Shown in pieces: positions 11,552 through 23,954 of a stretch of DNA of 64,000 bases. The notes beneath the pieces were generated by a model. That model was not told where the DNA came from. It saw only the letters and a list, made by a program, of their open reading frames with translations, and ran no database searches. This DNA is from Homarus americanus (taxonomy: Eukaryota > Arthropoda > Malacostraca > Decapoda > Nephropidae). The DNA lies in assembly GCF_018991925.1 (NCBI RefSeq), contig NW_024735554.1, positions 805,229 to 869,228 of the forward strand, in the 5' to 3' direction. Position numbers and translations under genes: made by a program. The first letter of the stretch is position 1, and every line of letters begins with the position of its first letter.

Positions 11552-11944
11552 CAGTCCCCTCTAAAAGTATCGTTAGCCATGGGGTCGAGGCTTTCCGAGC
11601 AATGGTACTCGGCCTGTTTCTGAACAGTTGGTACTTCTACATCCTCTAGATTTGAGCATGAATGAGTAAATACATTTTCGAATGATGTGAATCCTCCGAG
11701 GCGTCAGATCATATTATTACATGACTAGGAATGGATGTCTTAAATGGATACCCACACCATGCTGGTCATGAGCAGGATCTTACATCGAATGGAGTGAGGA
11801 ATTATCTTTGCTCTTCACAACGAGGGTATACGTAACGCTGAGATAGCACGACGAACTGAGGAGAACGAACCCACAGTATCACGATGGGTTAGGCGCCATG
11901 AAACAACTGGTGCCACACTGACACAACCACAAATGCCTTACTAG
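11552..11944 (+). mobile_element. Tc1-like transposon fragment (5' TIR and start of transposase)
   Basis: After a TA at 11550-11551 the sequence CAGTCCCCTCTAAAAGTATC looks like a Tc1 terminal repeat. At 11798-11944 a frame encodes IIFALHNEGIRNAEIARR and PTVSRWVRRHETTG, the first helix-turn-helix DNA-binding part of a Tc1 transposase. It ends at a TAG, a frameshift lies upstream near 11797, and no DDE domain or right TIR follows. Non-functional remnant. Confidence 0.65.
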
Positions 11945-13385
11945 AAGTGTTGCCTGTAAGTCCCTTGATTTGAAACCTTAATTCGGTGCTAAACCAATGT
12001 AATTTACATTTCAGTAACACGGTAGATCTCATATAGACCGATATGTTGTATATTGCTGTAGCTGTTCACTCTTATATCAAGTACTATTTGCTTAGTCACT
12101 TCATAAATCAGACATGGCGTAAACAGCATGAGTAGGCATATTGTGAAACTCAGTATGAATGAAACTCCATTACTACTACGACGTCCGTTGTGAGGTCTGT
12201 CTCAGTCTCAGTTATGATGTTCCGAAACATTTACATTAATGTATATTTCAGTGTTGCTTTAATCATCAGTTAGTGACTTGTTTATATTTGCTTTATTTCT
12301 TCCCAACACTAGACATACATTGATATAGCTTAATGTATTTCTTGTTATATTGAAATATCTAGTATGCCATACAGAGAACGATTCCCTCCCAATCCTACCC
12401 CCATCTCCAGCTGTTGCTGATAGGGCGAGCAGGCATACCAACTTATTAAGATGCACTGGGGATCACATCAAAGCATTTCGTCTAGCGTTCCAAATTATAG
12501 CAACGGAAAATCTAACGATACTCTTTTGGGGGGAATACATCTGAGTTTCTGTCGCCAACGGGAGAAATCCCCGGTTACAGTTACTACATGTAGAAGAGAA
12601 TCAGGAAAATATATGTATCCCTCCTGTTGCCACGACAGATGGACAACTGTTTCCACTATAGTTCTCTGGTCACAACTCATAAAATTTGTATTCTTCTATT
12701 CAGATCAAGATTATACTGTGCATATGTGAAGTTCTGTGTAATACAATATTCAGTGTTTAAAAGAATGGGAGAACATAGTGGAGGAGATAATGGGGAATTA
12801 CTATCACGTTCCTTCGACAAAGATTGAATTTACCTTGACAAACCAAGTTACCGAGACGAGGTACTGAGGTCCCCCGCGGCCACGCCACCAGACCCAACCA
12901 CAACAACAAGTGGCTTTTAGATGAAAATACCAACTTCTACTGGCATTACACCCCTGCCGTCGTACCGCCAGTGTATCTACGTGAGGCTCATCCTGAGAAA
13001 TATATGTTGATCTTACTTGTACAAAGTCTCTATGACTGCTGGCTGTTGTCTTGGGCTGGTGAGAGAGTGAGGAGTTGTGGCGGTATACACCCTGTCAACT
13101 CCTTCCTCACCTAACATGGCCAGTCAGCCACTCACTCACACACACTCGACGAGCGTTTACAGTGAGCGACTGGAACTCACCGCGGCAGAAACTCAGAGTC
13201 AGCCGTAACTTCTCCGGGAATGTTAACTTTGTGAATGTGTGAGGCGGGCGGCCAGAGTCTTGCAGGAAGAGCGAGAAATAAACAAAGAGGAAGGCATCCA
13301 CAACTCTCATCCACCATTTAAATTGTAGAAGCCTTGAGAAACTTGCGTAAACAACTACATGTAATATACTTTCAAGCAGGGCTAG

Positions 13386-13386
<1 letters not shown>
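11945..13386. other. Unique DNA without recognisable genes
   Basis: ORFs stay below about 95 codons and overlap on both strands. A CpG-containing patch at about 13080-13300 is conceivable as a promoter or 5' exon, but there is no supporting motif. Confidence 0.4.
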
Positions 13387-13435
<49 letters not shown>

Positions 13436-13447
13436 GAGAGAGAGAGC
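13387..13447 (+). repeat. (AC)n followed by (GA)n microsatellite
   Basis: About 23 AC units run to 13432, followed directly by GAGAGA to 13447. Confidence 0.97.
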
Positions 13448-14123
13448 GAGAGGCAGTACGTGATGATACACTCCAGTTGGTGTTTTACACAGGCTGGTAA
13501 ATCTATATTACGTACAACGTGATCGGTCATACAGGAGAGTCAAATAATCAAGTAACAAACACTTCATAATATTCACAAACAGGATCGTTCAGAGTTTATC
13601 ATTTTTTCGTGAGAGCTAATGTTACAAAGGTCTAGAAGTCTCTCTGTAAAGTTCTTCTGTACATTAATACTGGCGTCTTATGGCTGTAGAGAGATTTGGT
13701 TATGTAAGACTGGTGAATAAATAATTACCTGTATATTCCAATGCGGACTTCAGATCGTGTTATCTTTAGTCTTTAACTTATTTTATTGTTTTTGATGGTG
13801 AGGGGGAAATAACAAAACAATCACAATAACATCAGCAACTTAACGCTACATGATGGAGGTTGGTTAGTAAATAGTGTTCGGGTGGTTTATCTTAAGGTTG
13901 AATACGCTGTGGGAGGGAGGGGGTTAATCTTCACGTTATCCAAGGTGAAATCAGAGACATCAACATTTGTGGTATTGAGGAGTGACATCATGAGGGTTCC
14001 CAGGCAGAGTAATAAATAGATTGTCTGGGTTCCTGGGCTGTATATATTGAGCTCTTAGTGATGATATCAGTTCTCTGTTTCCTGAATAGGCAGACCACTA
14101 GTGGATCTCACGTGTGTGGGATT

Positions 14124-14127
<4 letters not shown>
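13448..14127. other. Unique DNA without recognisable genes
   Basis: No ORF, repeat or transposon end is evident. Confidence 0.4.
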
Positions 14128-14174
<47 letters not shown>

Positions 14175-14212
14175 TCTCTCTCTTTCTTTCTCTTTCTCTC
14201 TCTCTCTCTCCC
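14128..14212 (+). repeat. (CT)n microsatellite
   Basis: About 85 bp of CT with a few TTT interruptions. Confidence 0.97.
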
Positions 14213-14985
14213 TGTAATTATTTCTCCGTTTTCTTTCACAACCACGACACAAATGGCTGCCATCCCACAAGAAGAAGACATCGAGGAGTAAACATTTTCT
14301 CCCTCATGTAATCATTATAGTTCAGCTCGAGTCAGAGTTTACTGCACCGCCACAACATCATGCTCCATAATGCTCCAGCTTTGGCCAGACTATGAGGCGC
14401 CTCAACATAATTATGGCCCACAAAGTCGAAGTAACTCGCGGGCAGCCAGCAGATTGCCCACAAGCATCCTTACAGATTGGTGTATTACCTGGTTGGATAT
14501 TGAGCAGTATAATCCTTTTATGGCTGATTCAGGATCCTGTTAACAACTTTGGGTGAAAGAGATGGTTATTATAGCGTAATAATAACCGGGTACGCCTGGC
14601 CACGCACCCATCACTGATTAGATTAGAGGTTTATAGAGAGTAACATAACTGAGGTAGTGTTACGCTAATCACATGTTGTGTTTACAGGTGAGGTTAGTGA
14701 CGAGGGTGTGGCTGGACGTGTACCCGTCTTACCTAGTTAGGCCGGGAGAGTAAAGTACCAATACAGGATAGTCATGAATTCTATCTCGTTCACCTCATGC
14801 CGTTAATCCCGTTAGTGTTCCTCGATCTTAAAACCAGGATAGCGCAGAGGAGATCTTATCTGCGTGGATCCTGTACGTCATTTGTTTTTGTTTATCTTAC
14901 TGCCATAAAGCGGGATTTTATACTGGAATACTACTTTTGTTCTCATGGGATCTTGATGCTAGAAAAACAGGTTGACTAATGATCA

Positions 14986-15267
14986 GTGACGTACCATGAC
15001 ACTACATCGGTATACCTTGTTGATGTAGTGAAAGCTATAGACGAGGTGGCCAGCCATGTTCGCCGTCAAGTGACTTTGACCACGGTATATTGTCCTGCCT
15101 GTGGCCACAATACGCACCCTTTACACACATGTCAGCTCATATTAGGGCCGACATGGCACAGTGGACCAGCGAACACCACACGTACTGTACCTCATCCTCT
15201 GGGGGACTTGAAGTCGTATAGTGAATCACCATGGTCAGTTATAGTGAGTCACCATGAACAGTTATAA
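14986..15267 (+). pseudogene. Possible relic of a retroelement Gag zinc knuckle
   Basis: A 93-codon open frame (no ATG start; it opens on GTG) contains CPACGHNTHPLHTC at 15091-15132, which fits the CX2CX4HX4C knuckle spacing with the usual Gly after the second Cys. The upstream segment DVVKAIDEVASHVRRQVTL is plausible protein. There is no neighbouring protease or RT, and the end of the frame runs into a 23-bp tandem repeat. It may be chance. Confidence 0.25.
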
Positions 15268-15291
15268 TAAGTCACGATGAACAGTTATAGT
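15218..15291 (+). repeat. 23-bp tandem repeat, about 3 copies
   Basis: Units with GTGAGTCACCATGAACAGTT-type sequence begin at 15221, 15244 and 15267. Copies are about 80-90% alike. Confidence 0.8.
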
Positions 15292-15425
15292 GACGTGTGG
15301 TACAGTGAGCATATCTGTTGTCTCAGTAATTCTACAAAAGTCATTATTGTTTAATGAAACCACGTCAAAACGCCATTGAGGATATATTCCCTCTAATATA
15401 CAGGTAACTCCGATTCTTAAGACAG

Positions 15426-15524
15426 NNNNNNNNNNNNNNNNNNNNNNNNNNNNNNNNNNNNNNNNNNNNNNNNNNNNNNNNNNNNNNNNNNNNNNNNNNN
15501 NNNNNNNNNNNNNNNNNNNNNNNN
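15426..15524. other. Assembly gap (N run)
   Basis: 99 N by my count. The distance across it is unknown. Confidence 0.99.
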
Positions 15525-15708
15525 TGGTAATTCCACACCAATTAAAACTTAAATAACCCGCAATCTTGAAGTCTCAGAATCTTCGGGTAATCATTGTTCC
15601 GCTTTTACCTCCCTTACGCTTAACATCGTAATAATCCACAAGACACAAACAAGACGACGGCGGGGGGGTGATGTTGTTCTCTGCCCAAGTACCTTACCCC
15701 TCACCCCG

Positions 15709-15710
<2 letters not shown>

Positions 15711-15762
<52 letters not shown>
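15711..15762 (+). repeat. (AC)n microsatellite
   Basis: Uninterrupted AC for about 26 units. Confidence 0.97.
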
Positions 15763-15763
<1 letters not shown>

Positions 15764-17135
15764 AGACTCGGCTAAAATTGTATCAGCAAACTTGAGTAAA
15801 CGAAGGAATATCGTTGTCAGAATCTCACAGTAGGAAAATACTTCATCTCTCAAGGACACAAGGCGGAGAATCCACCCAGAAAGAGAAACAGAACAGAAAC
15901 TTTTGTAAACAGTTCCTCTGCATCGTCCCGGGATGTAATTTATGGATTTGTGATTTAATTATAAGAATCCCTAAAGAAATTATGTCTTTTTGAAGGATTT
16001 GTTTCCCTTGTGATAAAAAGTGGTGTTGGAGACGTGAATTTGGGGGCTTTTGTGAAGATATGAGTGGCAGGTCTTGAACAGTTACTTTTTCTCGACTCGT
16101 AAAAAAATGACAAAAAGATGACAGTGTCGGGGGATAATGATGTAAAGTTTGGAAACAACAGCTTGGAATCGAAATAAAAATATATGGGTTACATAAACAA
16201 TCACGCCGGTGTATTTACACAACGACAACAAAAACAATAAAACTCACACAAACACAGTGAAAATAACTTCACACGAATGAATGAAAGATTAATTATCCAA
16301 ATTTTATTGTTAAAAAATGATTATTGCAATATGTATAACATGAAGACGTGACCTGTAAATATGGAATAAAATAGGTAAGAGTCTCTAAAGACGACGCCCA
16401 TAAGCGGTACTTTATGATTAATATGATAAAGAACTCTTACCTATCAACAGAAACAAAGAAAGAACTACAACAGACAAAAGACGTAAAACAACAACAACGG
16501 GAAATTAAATGAAAAAGGAAGAACAAAAACAAAAGTGTGAGATATTACTGTGAGAACGAAGGAAGCGAAATGCTGTGGCGAGAAGGACGGAGATATTGCC
16601 AGAAAAGTGAACGAGCAGCAGAACAAGAAGACCCGCGCCTGGGTCCGAAGAGCTTGAGAGAAAACACAGAAAAAACGTGAGTGTCAGATTGAATAGATGA
16701 AATAAGATATTCCAAGGTATTCAGTTTCTGTTTCATATATTGCTAATTCCTCCTCGTATTTATCTTCTTCCGTCTTTCTTCATTAACCTCTTACAAGCAC
16801 CTTTACATCTCCTTCATCACGTCTTATCTTATAACTCTCATTCTCTTACACCTCTTTACACTTTCCTTCCCCCTCATTATCCACACATTCTTACGTTTTA
16901 TCATCGACTTCTCTTTTTTACCTATTTTCTTTTCTTTTCTTTTCTTTTCTTATCACCTCTTAAAATCTTCATCACCTGTTATTTTTATTTCAAAGTCTCT
17001 AACTATAATTCCTTCCTTCTTTGTTAATTCCTCTTTCGGTTTTTCCTTTGTCTGTTCTTATTCCTTTTCCCTTCATCTATTGTAAAGTTCTTCCTTCCGT
17101 CCCTTCCTCCTTCCCTCCTACAGCTAGTACACAGC
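15763..17135. other. Unique DNA; pyrimidine-rich from about 16740
   Basis: No recognisable gene. From 16740 to 17130 the plus strand is strongly pyrimidine-rich, with a TTTTC pentamer run at about 16925-16950; the ORFs there are low-complexity Leu/Pro/Ser. Confidence 0.4.
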
Positions 17136-17139
17136 CCTA

Positions 17140-17492
17140 TCCTCCCTCCCTACCACAGCTATTATGCAACCCCTCCCTCCCTACCACAGCTATTATGCAA
17201 CCCCTCCCTCCCTCCCTACCACAGCTATTATGCAACCCCTCCCTCCCTACCACAGCTATTATGCAACCCCTCCCTCCCTACCACAGCTATTACACAAACT
17301 CTCCCTCCCTACCACTGCTATTACACAATCTCTTCCTCCCTACCACAGCTATTATGCTACATCTCCCTCCCTACCACAGCTATTATGCTACATCTCCCTC
17401 CCTACCACAGCTACTATGTTACTCCCTCCTTCCTTACCACAGCTGTTATGTTACTCCTCCCTTCCTACCACAGCTATTACGCAATCCCTCCA
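17140..17492 (+). repeat. Roughly 32-bp minisatellite, about 11 copies
   Basis: The motif CCTACCACAGCTATTATGC recurs about every 29-36 bp, separated by variable numbers of CTCC. The plus-strand ORFs of 128 and 200 codons (PPYHSYYAT-type repeats) are products of the array. Confidence 0.93.
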
Positions 17493-17728
17493 TATTCTCC
17501 AAACTTGGTATTGGGCTGAAGCATTGTCGTTCCTTGGCCAAGAAAACTAATCTCAAAATATACTTTGAAAAGTTCTTAGCCTTAAGGTTGGTGGGGCTTA
17601 AGTTTGGATTATTTTTCTTATGAAAACAACTTTGTATAAAACGCCAGTTTGAGAGTTGTCGACGAAGGAGATAGGAAACGGCCATCTCACCTGCTGCCAC
17701 CATCCGTCACACACACTCACACCCATAT

Positions 17729-18075
17729 TGTTACGCCCACGCTATGCCAATCTAACCACGTGAACCCACGTTTACCAAAAGAGAAGATTAACTAACACTC
17801 TTATATACAATTACTTTACTAAAATGAAACACAAAAGGAGGGCGAGGGGACGAGTCAAGCGCAAATTGGTCCACAGAACAGGCCATGTAGACCTGTGATT
17901 GGTCCAAAGGCTCGATTACGGTAATGAGCAGAGAGACGTCCAAACTCCAGCTTGTCCATGGCTTCCACAATAGACTTTCCACAATCAGACGACAAGGCGG
18001 TTCTCGAAGCCAGTTGACAAAAACAAACGAACACACACTCGTTGAGGCATGTTCACACCCTGCTTGCTCGTAACA
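17729..18075. repeat. Possible solo LTR
   Basis: The segment begins TGTTACG and ends CGTAACA, a perfect 7-bp terminal inverted repeat with TG...CA ends as in Gypsy-type LTRs. At 347 bp the size is plausible. No target duplication is visible (CATAT before, ACCAC after), so boundaries or nature may be wrong. A 98-codon minus-strand ORF inside has no recognised motif. Confidence 0.35.
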
Positions 18076-19440
18076 ACCACACATACACCTTTCTGAAATC
18101 GATTACTTAAATATGATCAGATCAAGTGTGTTTGTTAAATAATGAGTACAAGTGTTGTGTACGTCAGCTACCAGTGTACTACATATTGTCACTCTTGTTC
18201 TTGGAATCTAGTATAAATAATTAAATGTGATATAGGAGTAACTAAGTTTGTCACACTAATATCACCATCAACAACAGATATACACACAATTGTTGAATGA
18301 CCTAAATATAGCTTTTAATCACTTACTTGTTCTTACACATTAATACTCCCATTTTTTATCCCAAAACAGTATATTCGACAGACAGACACAGACATTTACA
18401 CAAACCGACACAATCATGTTATATAACCCCACTAGTCGTTACGTTAACTAATAACGAATGGGAGAAGGTAAAAGATAAAAGGTAATCATGTTGGTATATA
18501 GAATCACTTCATCTCGCTGCCAGTACCCGAGGCGTCGAGATATTATACCAGACTGATGTGACTTTCATCAATAACAACATCAGGTAATACTCTTACACCG
18601 GCCTTAGCTGTGTACGTGATGGTGGTGTTGTAGTGATGAGCGACTCTTAACACGAGCCGTCACCACCGACATGGCCATGAACATATCGGTGAGGACTTAT
18701 ATATATACTGTACCAGGAACTAACACAACGAAACTCTTGCCATAGAGTTTATTGCTGTCTTGTCTTTTCGTTTAGTAAAAAGAAAACATATTAGTTACCA
18801 CGTTGTGCTCACTAAGGTCAAAGGCAGTAGAGGATTAAATACTTTTATAATTACTGTACTCGTTGAATGACTGTTAGCAAAGCTGTAAATATATAATATT
18901 GTTGATTTATGATACACAGCTTTATAAACCAGCGTGGGCTTATTGTACAGCGTGGTGGCTCAGGGTTAATTACATTTGACATTCAGCCTTCAATGGTAAC
19001 GAGATATGAACACCTGCACAAAGGAAGGTTTTGGCTTCACACGTTCAACATAATCCACAAAATATCTCCAGTAAATGAGAAAATATCAGACTTAACTTTG
19101 TGCTAAAAAATAATCATAGAAATATTCATTTTGTCACTTTGTTATTATTACGAAAATATCTCCAACAAGACCCAGATTACAAGGAAGGTTTATTGATATG
19201 ATAATAATTGTCATGGTACTCCCCTAATAGGATTAAATAATTTGCTTCATATACTCAAATATTATCTGAATTATGTTAATCTTCAAGAACTGTTCCTTTT
19301 GTTCAACTAGGGATGGTGGAGACGTTATCTTACGTTATCTTAAGTATAAGAAATAATGATCAAATGTATGTATATAAGCGAATTAGTATTAGTTAATGAA
19401 TAGCAGGTACAGGTAGGTGATGTTAAGAGAGGTGTGCAGA
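18076..19440. other. AT-rich unique DNA
   Basis: No gene, array or transposon end is recognised. Confidence 0.45.
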
Positions 19441-19615
19441 TCACCCACCACCTGCCTACCCCCACCCCCATGCAGTGCCCTCAACACACACCCCTCTTTC
19501 TCCTCACCCTCAGTCCTGTCTCCCACTTCCCTCCACTTCCCTTCCCTTCTTCTCACATCCTCTCCCTCCCCTCCCTTCCCCCATCCCCTCTCTCTCCCTC
19601 TCTTAGAAGTTTATT
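19441..19615 (+). repeat. Pyrimidine-rich low-complexity tract
   Basis: CCTCTCCCTCCCC-type sequence. The two overlapping plus-strand Pro/Ser/Leu ORFs are by-products. Confidence 0.8.
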
Positions 19616-19801
19616 GCCACAGTTTTATAGCGTGAGCCCCGGTGTTGGTGGCTGAGGGTAATATGAAGCAATATTATCATCATTGTGTGTGTCAGGTCGA
19701 AGCCTCAAAGGCTTCTCTTATAATACCTCACAGTGTCAAAGGTTTCATGTTATTATTATTAATCCTCGGCAGCAGGGAATACAAATTAGCTTTTTTTCTT
19801 C

Positions 19802-19804
<3 letters not shown>

Positions 19805-19858
<54 letters not shown>
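19805..19858 (+). repeat. (CT)n microsatellite
   Basis: About 27 uninterrupted CT units, 70 bp before the CR1-like LINE 3' end. Confidence 0.97.
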
Positions 19859-19860
<2 letters not shown>

Positions 19861-19889
19861 GAATCGGATAAGAATAGCCATTTTTTTAG

Positions 19890-20221
19890 AGGGAGAATAT
19901 CACATTAAGTTTATTCACTAAACTTAAAGCAGCAAGTATTGAACCAAGGATCTTAAAACATGAGCGAACTCGTAACAATGGTTTTAAATTAGACAAATTT
20001 AGATTTAGGCGTGAAATAGGTAAACACTGGTTTGGAAACAGAGTAGTGGATGAATGGAACAAGTTACCAAATATCATCATTAACTCGAATACGCTGAATT
20101 GCTTCAAACATAGGTTGGATGCTCATATGAGCAATAGGGGTTGGTTGTAAACGGGACTGCCCAGTATGGGCCAATAGGCCCGCTGCAGTTTCCTCCATTC
20201 TTATGTTCTTATGTTCTTATG
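19890..20221 (+). mobile_element. CR1-like LINE 3' end
   Basis: A frame at 19929-20150 encodes the last 73 residues of a LINE ORF2: IEPRILKHERTRNNGFKL, then FRFRREIGKHWFGNRVVDEW and NKLPNIIINSNTLNCFKHRL, ending GWL and TAA. The WFxNRVVDxWNxLP block is the standard C-terminus of many CR1/jockey-superfamily elements. The short 3' UTR has GTATGGGCCAATAGGCCC and ends in a tandem tail of about four TTCTTATG units. 5' truncated. It continues, in family terms, where the fragment at 28860-29649 stops. Confidence 0.8.
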
Positions 20222-20344
20222 TTAGACAGATTAACGTGGAACTTGACAGGTGTGCAAGACGTTGTCCACGTAGGAGAAAGAATTAATGTCAGTGGTGTTA
20301 CGTCAGAAGTGAAAGTCATAGCTGGAGGTCGAAGTTCATGAAGT

Positions 20345-20395
20345 TATGGGAGGGGAGGGGAGGGGGGAGGGGAGGGGAGGGGGGGAGGGTGGGTG
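20345..20395 (+). repeat. G-run tract with G-quadruplex potential
   Basis: At least eight runs of four to six G separated by single A bases over about 50 bp. Confidence 0.85.
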
Positions 20396-20640
20396 GATGG
20401 TGATCTTAATAAATTGAGTAAAAATGTCTCAAGTTTTTTCAATACACCGAGGTATTTTTCTTCAATAAGATAACATGGTACTCAAGAGGTTATCATATTC
20501 AAGGGGTTAAGGTGACGAAGACAGAATTTCACTTTAGGATAACATTAAACTATATATACCCTGTAGTTATCTAACACTTAATCTATGAAATATTACAAAA
20601 ACAACAACATCATTTTGTTCTGTTTATTGAGCCTATAACA

Positions 20641-20678
20641 TGATGTTGACGATGATGATGATGATGATGACGACGATA

Positions 20679-20733
<55 letters not shown>

Positions 20734-20803
20734 CGACGATAATGATGATGATGATGATGATGATGATAATGATGATGACGATAATGATGATAATGATGAT
20801 GAC

Positions 20804-20842
<39 letters not shown>

Positions 20843-21010
20843 GATGACGACGATAATGATGATGATGATGAGGATGATGATGACGACGATAATGATGATG
20901 ATGATGATGAGGATGATGATGATGACAATTTTAATGATGAAAATGATGTTGATGACGACGATGATGATAATGATAATGATAATGATTGCAACGACGATGA
21001 TGATGAAAAA
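20641..21010 (+). repeat. Long (GAT)n-type trinucleotide array
   Basis: About 370 bp of GAT/GAC/AAT triplets. In one plus frame it reads poly-Met/Thr, on the minus strand poly-Ser. Period three keeps the frames open, so these ORFs are not evidence for a gene. Confidence 0.95.
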
Positions 21011-21037
21011 TAGTTAATAGCAATTCTTCTCCGATTC

Positions 21038-21038
<1 letters not shown>

Positions 21039-21077
<39 letters not shown>

Positions 21078-21080
21078 GAT
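21039..21080 (+). repeat. (GA)n microsatellite
   Basis: GA repeat of about 20 units with one GATA interruption. Confidence 0.95.
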
Positions 21081-21919
21081 TAAGACCTCTTTCCACTAGT
21101 CAAGACATCAGCGCCACCATCACCTCAGGTAAATCAATTAGTACACATCAGGAGCTGGTGAGGGAGGTGGTGCGACCTGTAAAAGACTTCAGTGATGCAA
21201 TTAAGTCATCCACGAGCAAAAAGGAATAGAACTTTCCTGTGAAAAATTTGTTGGCTGGAAAATAATGCATTTCTTAGTCTTTAATTTACAATATAAATTA
21301 AACAGAAGTTAATGATAAGAAGAAGTAATGTTAATGTGAGGTAAGAAAGTTTGGACGCCTCGTTACTGGCTGTAGGGAAAAATTACCTTTGTCGAACTGA
21401 ATTATGTGAAACGACAGCACTGAAAAATATTATCAATTCTTTAGACAAGGAAATTGATATAAAAATTAATGAGAATTATAAATTATTATAAACGTTTAAC
21501 ATCTTCACTGATATAAACTGTCTTTAGAAAAAAAGACATGGGATGATAAAAAGTAGTTTGGAGACGAAATGATGAAACAATGTCGAGTATATTGAGTCGC
21601 TTCATAGAGGGGCTGAGGGCTTGAGTGAAGACCGGTCTTGTGCCTGACAACAACCCTGCTTTAGGAGAGGGAGAAAGGAGGAGGAGGGGGAGGAGACGTA
21701 ACATACCCCGAAGAAAGGCAGAGGGACCCAACATTCCCTCTCTCTTAATGAAAGGTGAAGAACAAGTGTGATGAGAGGCAGGACACCTGATATGCACTTG
21801 AACAGGTGAACCGTGAGGCTAAGGAGAACACTAGAAGAAATGGCAAGGCGTGTAGAGAGTCTGCAATTGAAGATTCGTTTGAGCAAGATGAAGGGAAGAA
21901 TGTTGGAGATGAAGATGTC

Positions 21920-22168
21920 AGAGGTCAAGATGGGAGGGGAGGTTGGATTTGAAGGTCAGAGGTCAAGATAGGAGGTGAGTTTGGAGATGAAGGTTAGAGA
22001 TCAAAATGGGAGGGGAGGCTGGAGATGGAGGTCAGAGGTCAAGATGGAAGGGGAGGCTGGAGATGGAGGTCAGAGGTCAAGATGGAAGGGGAAGCTGGAG
22101 ATGGAGGTCAGAGGTCAAGATGGAAGGGGAGGCTGGAGATGGAAGTCAGAGGTCAAGATGACAGAGGA
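21920..22168 (+). repeat. 38-bp minisatellite, about 6 copies
   Basis: The motif GTCAGAGGTCAAGATGG recurs every 38 bp in the central part (22031, 22069 and so on), with more diverged copies upstream. It is unrelated in sequence to the 38-bp array at 211-486. ORFs over it repeat across frames and are by-products. Confidence 0.9.
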
Positions 22169-22439
22169 GGGAGGGATGAGGGCTGGATAAAAGAGCTAGG
22201 AATGATAGATATGTAGAGGAGGAGGAGGAGGGACATTAAGGTAACTGAGAAATTTCTCAAGGTTAAAAGCTAATCAAGGTAGAATAGGATTTTAATCAAG
22301 AAATAACAACATTATCTTCGCTGGGTCTATGCAGGTAGAGTAAGCAACGTATGTCAGCACCTGAAGGCTAGACATCCCAGCTTGTTTCACCTCGTTATTA
22401 ATTAGATACTAAATAGCTACCTGGGGAAGAATTTACGTT

Positions 22440-22565
22440 AGCGTTAGTGTCCAGACATCAGGTGAAATAAGCTTGTGTGTCTAATCATCAGGTGAAATAA
22501 GCTGCTGGGGTGTTTAATCGTCAGGTGAGCTAAGCTGGGGTTGTCTAATCTTCAGGTAATCAAGC
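22440..22565 (+). repeat. Short repeat, 3 degenerate copies, also found at 45225-45272
   Basis: Units of the form TCTAATCATCAGGTGAAATA followed by AGCT occur near 22480, 22520 and 22545. A closely similar stretch flanks the telomere-like satellite at 45225-45272, so this is a dispersed repeat. Confidence 0.6.
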
Positions 22566-23536
22566 GTATACCTTACACAACGACCAAGAACTACACTACA
22601 CGTTGTAATCGTTCCTCATAAATTCACACTTTTACCTCCTTACTCATCTTAACGACTCGAGTCTCCAAAGTTACTGGCGGTCTTAAATTCTGGTGAACGA
22701 CTTGTTGTATTCTTACTGAAGCATAAGACCAAACATATACCTATCATACGATCATACACAATACCATTCTGCTCCTATGAAATATATCTATTATTTTTAA
22801 TCACGTGTTTTCCTTAGCAGATATACTGTAGAATTTTCTTAATCAAGCGGAGTAATATTACCATGGTGATGTTATATTCCAGTAGGAATGGAACGAGCCA
22901 GGTGAGCTTTGAGGTCAGATGGATACAGTATATAGCATGTACAGAACGAATATAGACAGACAGACAGACAGCGAGGTATGAAACAGTCATATGTCTAAAA
23001 TATACTTAAGAGTTACTCAACTGGTCTCCAGTGTAGATAAATGCATTTATTGTCTGGAAATATACAACGGTACAGTCGCCAGCACTTATACCCGGTACAG
23101 TGGCTGGCGCAATTTGTGGGATGCGACAACCCTGTGGAATGCGTATCTAATATCCTTAGGGTGGCTACTATTACGAGGTTCCTACGGGCCCTTCCTAGAG
23201 TTTTATTAATGATGTAAATAAATACATAGTTGCTACACTGACACATCGACCTAATACGGTACCAGGTATAAGTGCAGGCGACTGTACATCACCCCAAACC
23301 AACCAGCTAATTACTAATTATTAACGAAGTCATTAGAGAACAAGTGAAACCAAGACCTTCGTATTTATCTCTCAAAGTCTTGGTCTCTCAAGGTCTTCGT
23401 CCCACAAACACAACCATAATGTGTTGTCTCATGGTCTTAGGACTGTCGTCTTCCGGGAAGGAGATGATCAGTGGGAATTTTAACCTTAGAATATGACAAC
23501 CTTATACCCGAGGCAGGTCGTTGAGGTTATGTGAGG
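22566..23536. other. Unique DNA without recognisable genes
   Basis: Short unconvincing ORFs only (up to 77 codons). Confidence 0.4.
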
Positions 23537-23850
23537 TGCTGTGGTGGCTGGGATGGTTCTGTGGTGGCCGGGATGGTGCTGTGGTGGCTGGGATGGTGCT
23601 GTGGTGGCCGGGATGGTGCTGTGGTGGCCGGGATGGTTCTGTGGTGGCAGGGATGGTGTTGTGGCGGCTGTGATGGTGTTGTGGTGGCTGTGATGTAGTT
23701 GTGGTGGCTGGGATGGTGTTGTGGTGAATGTGATGTTGTTGTGGTGCCTGGGATGGTGTTGTTGTGGTGCCTGGGATGGTGTTGTGGTGGCTGGGATGGT
23801 GCTGTGGCGGCTGTGATAGTGCTGTGGTGGCTAGGACTGTGCTGTGATAG
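23537..23850 (+). repeat. 20-bp minisatellite, about 15 copies
   Basis: Unit GTGGTGGCTGGGATGGTGCT and variants, with exact 20-bp spacing at 23541, 23561, 23581 and onward; later units have 18-23 bp spacing. The strand is strongly G/T biased. Confidence 0.92.
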
Positions 23851-23954
23851 TCACCCTGTATTGATTTCTTTAAGTTATCTCAAAGCATCAAGAACAAACA
23901 CCGCTTAAGGTGGTTAGTCTGCTCCTAACTACTAATGGTAGTAAGTAAATATGA

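Noticed and set aside
13107..13430. 107-codon minus-strand ORF near the CpG-richer patch
   Set aside because: Its N-terminus is a (CV)n run from the (AC)n microsatellite and the remainder has no recognisable motif.
17021..17623. 200-codon ORF with PPYHSYY repeats
   Set aside because: Product of the 32-bp minisatellite; the repeated peptide changes frame with variable unit length.
20593..21017. Poly-Met/Thr (plus) and poly-Ser (minus) ORFs of 125-132 codons
   Set aside because: They are translations of the (GAT)n trinucleotide array, which has no stop in those frames.
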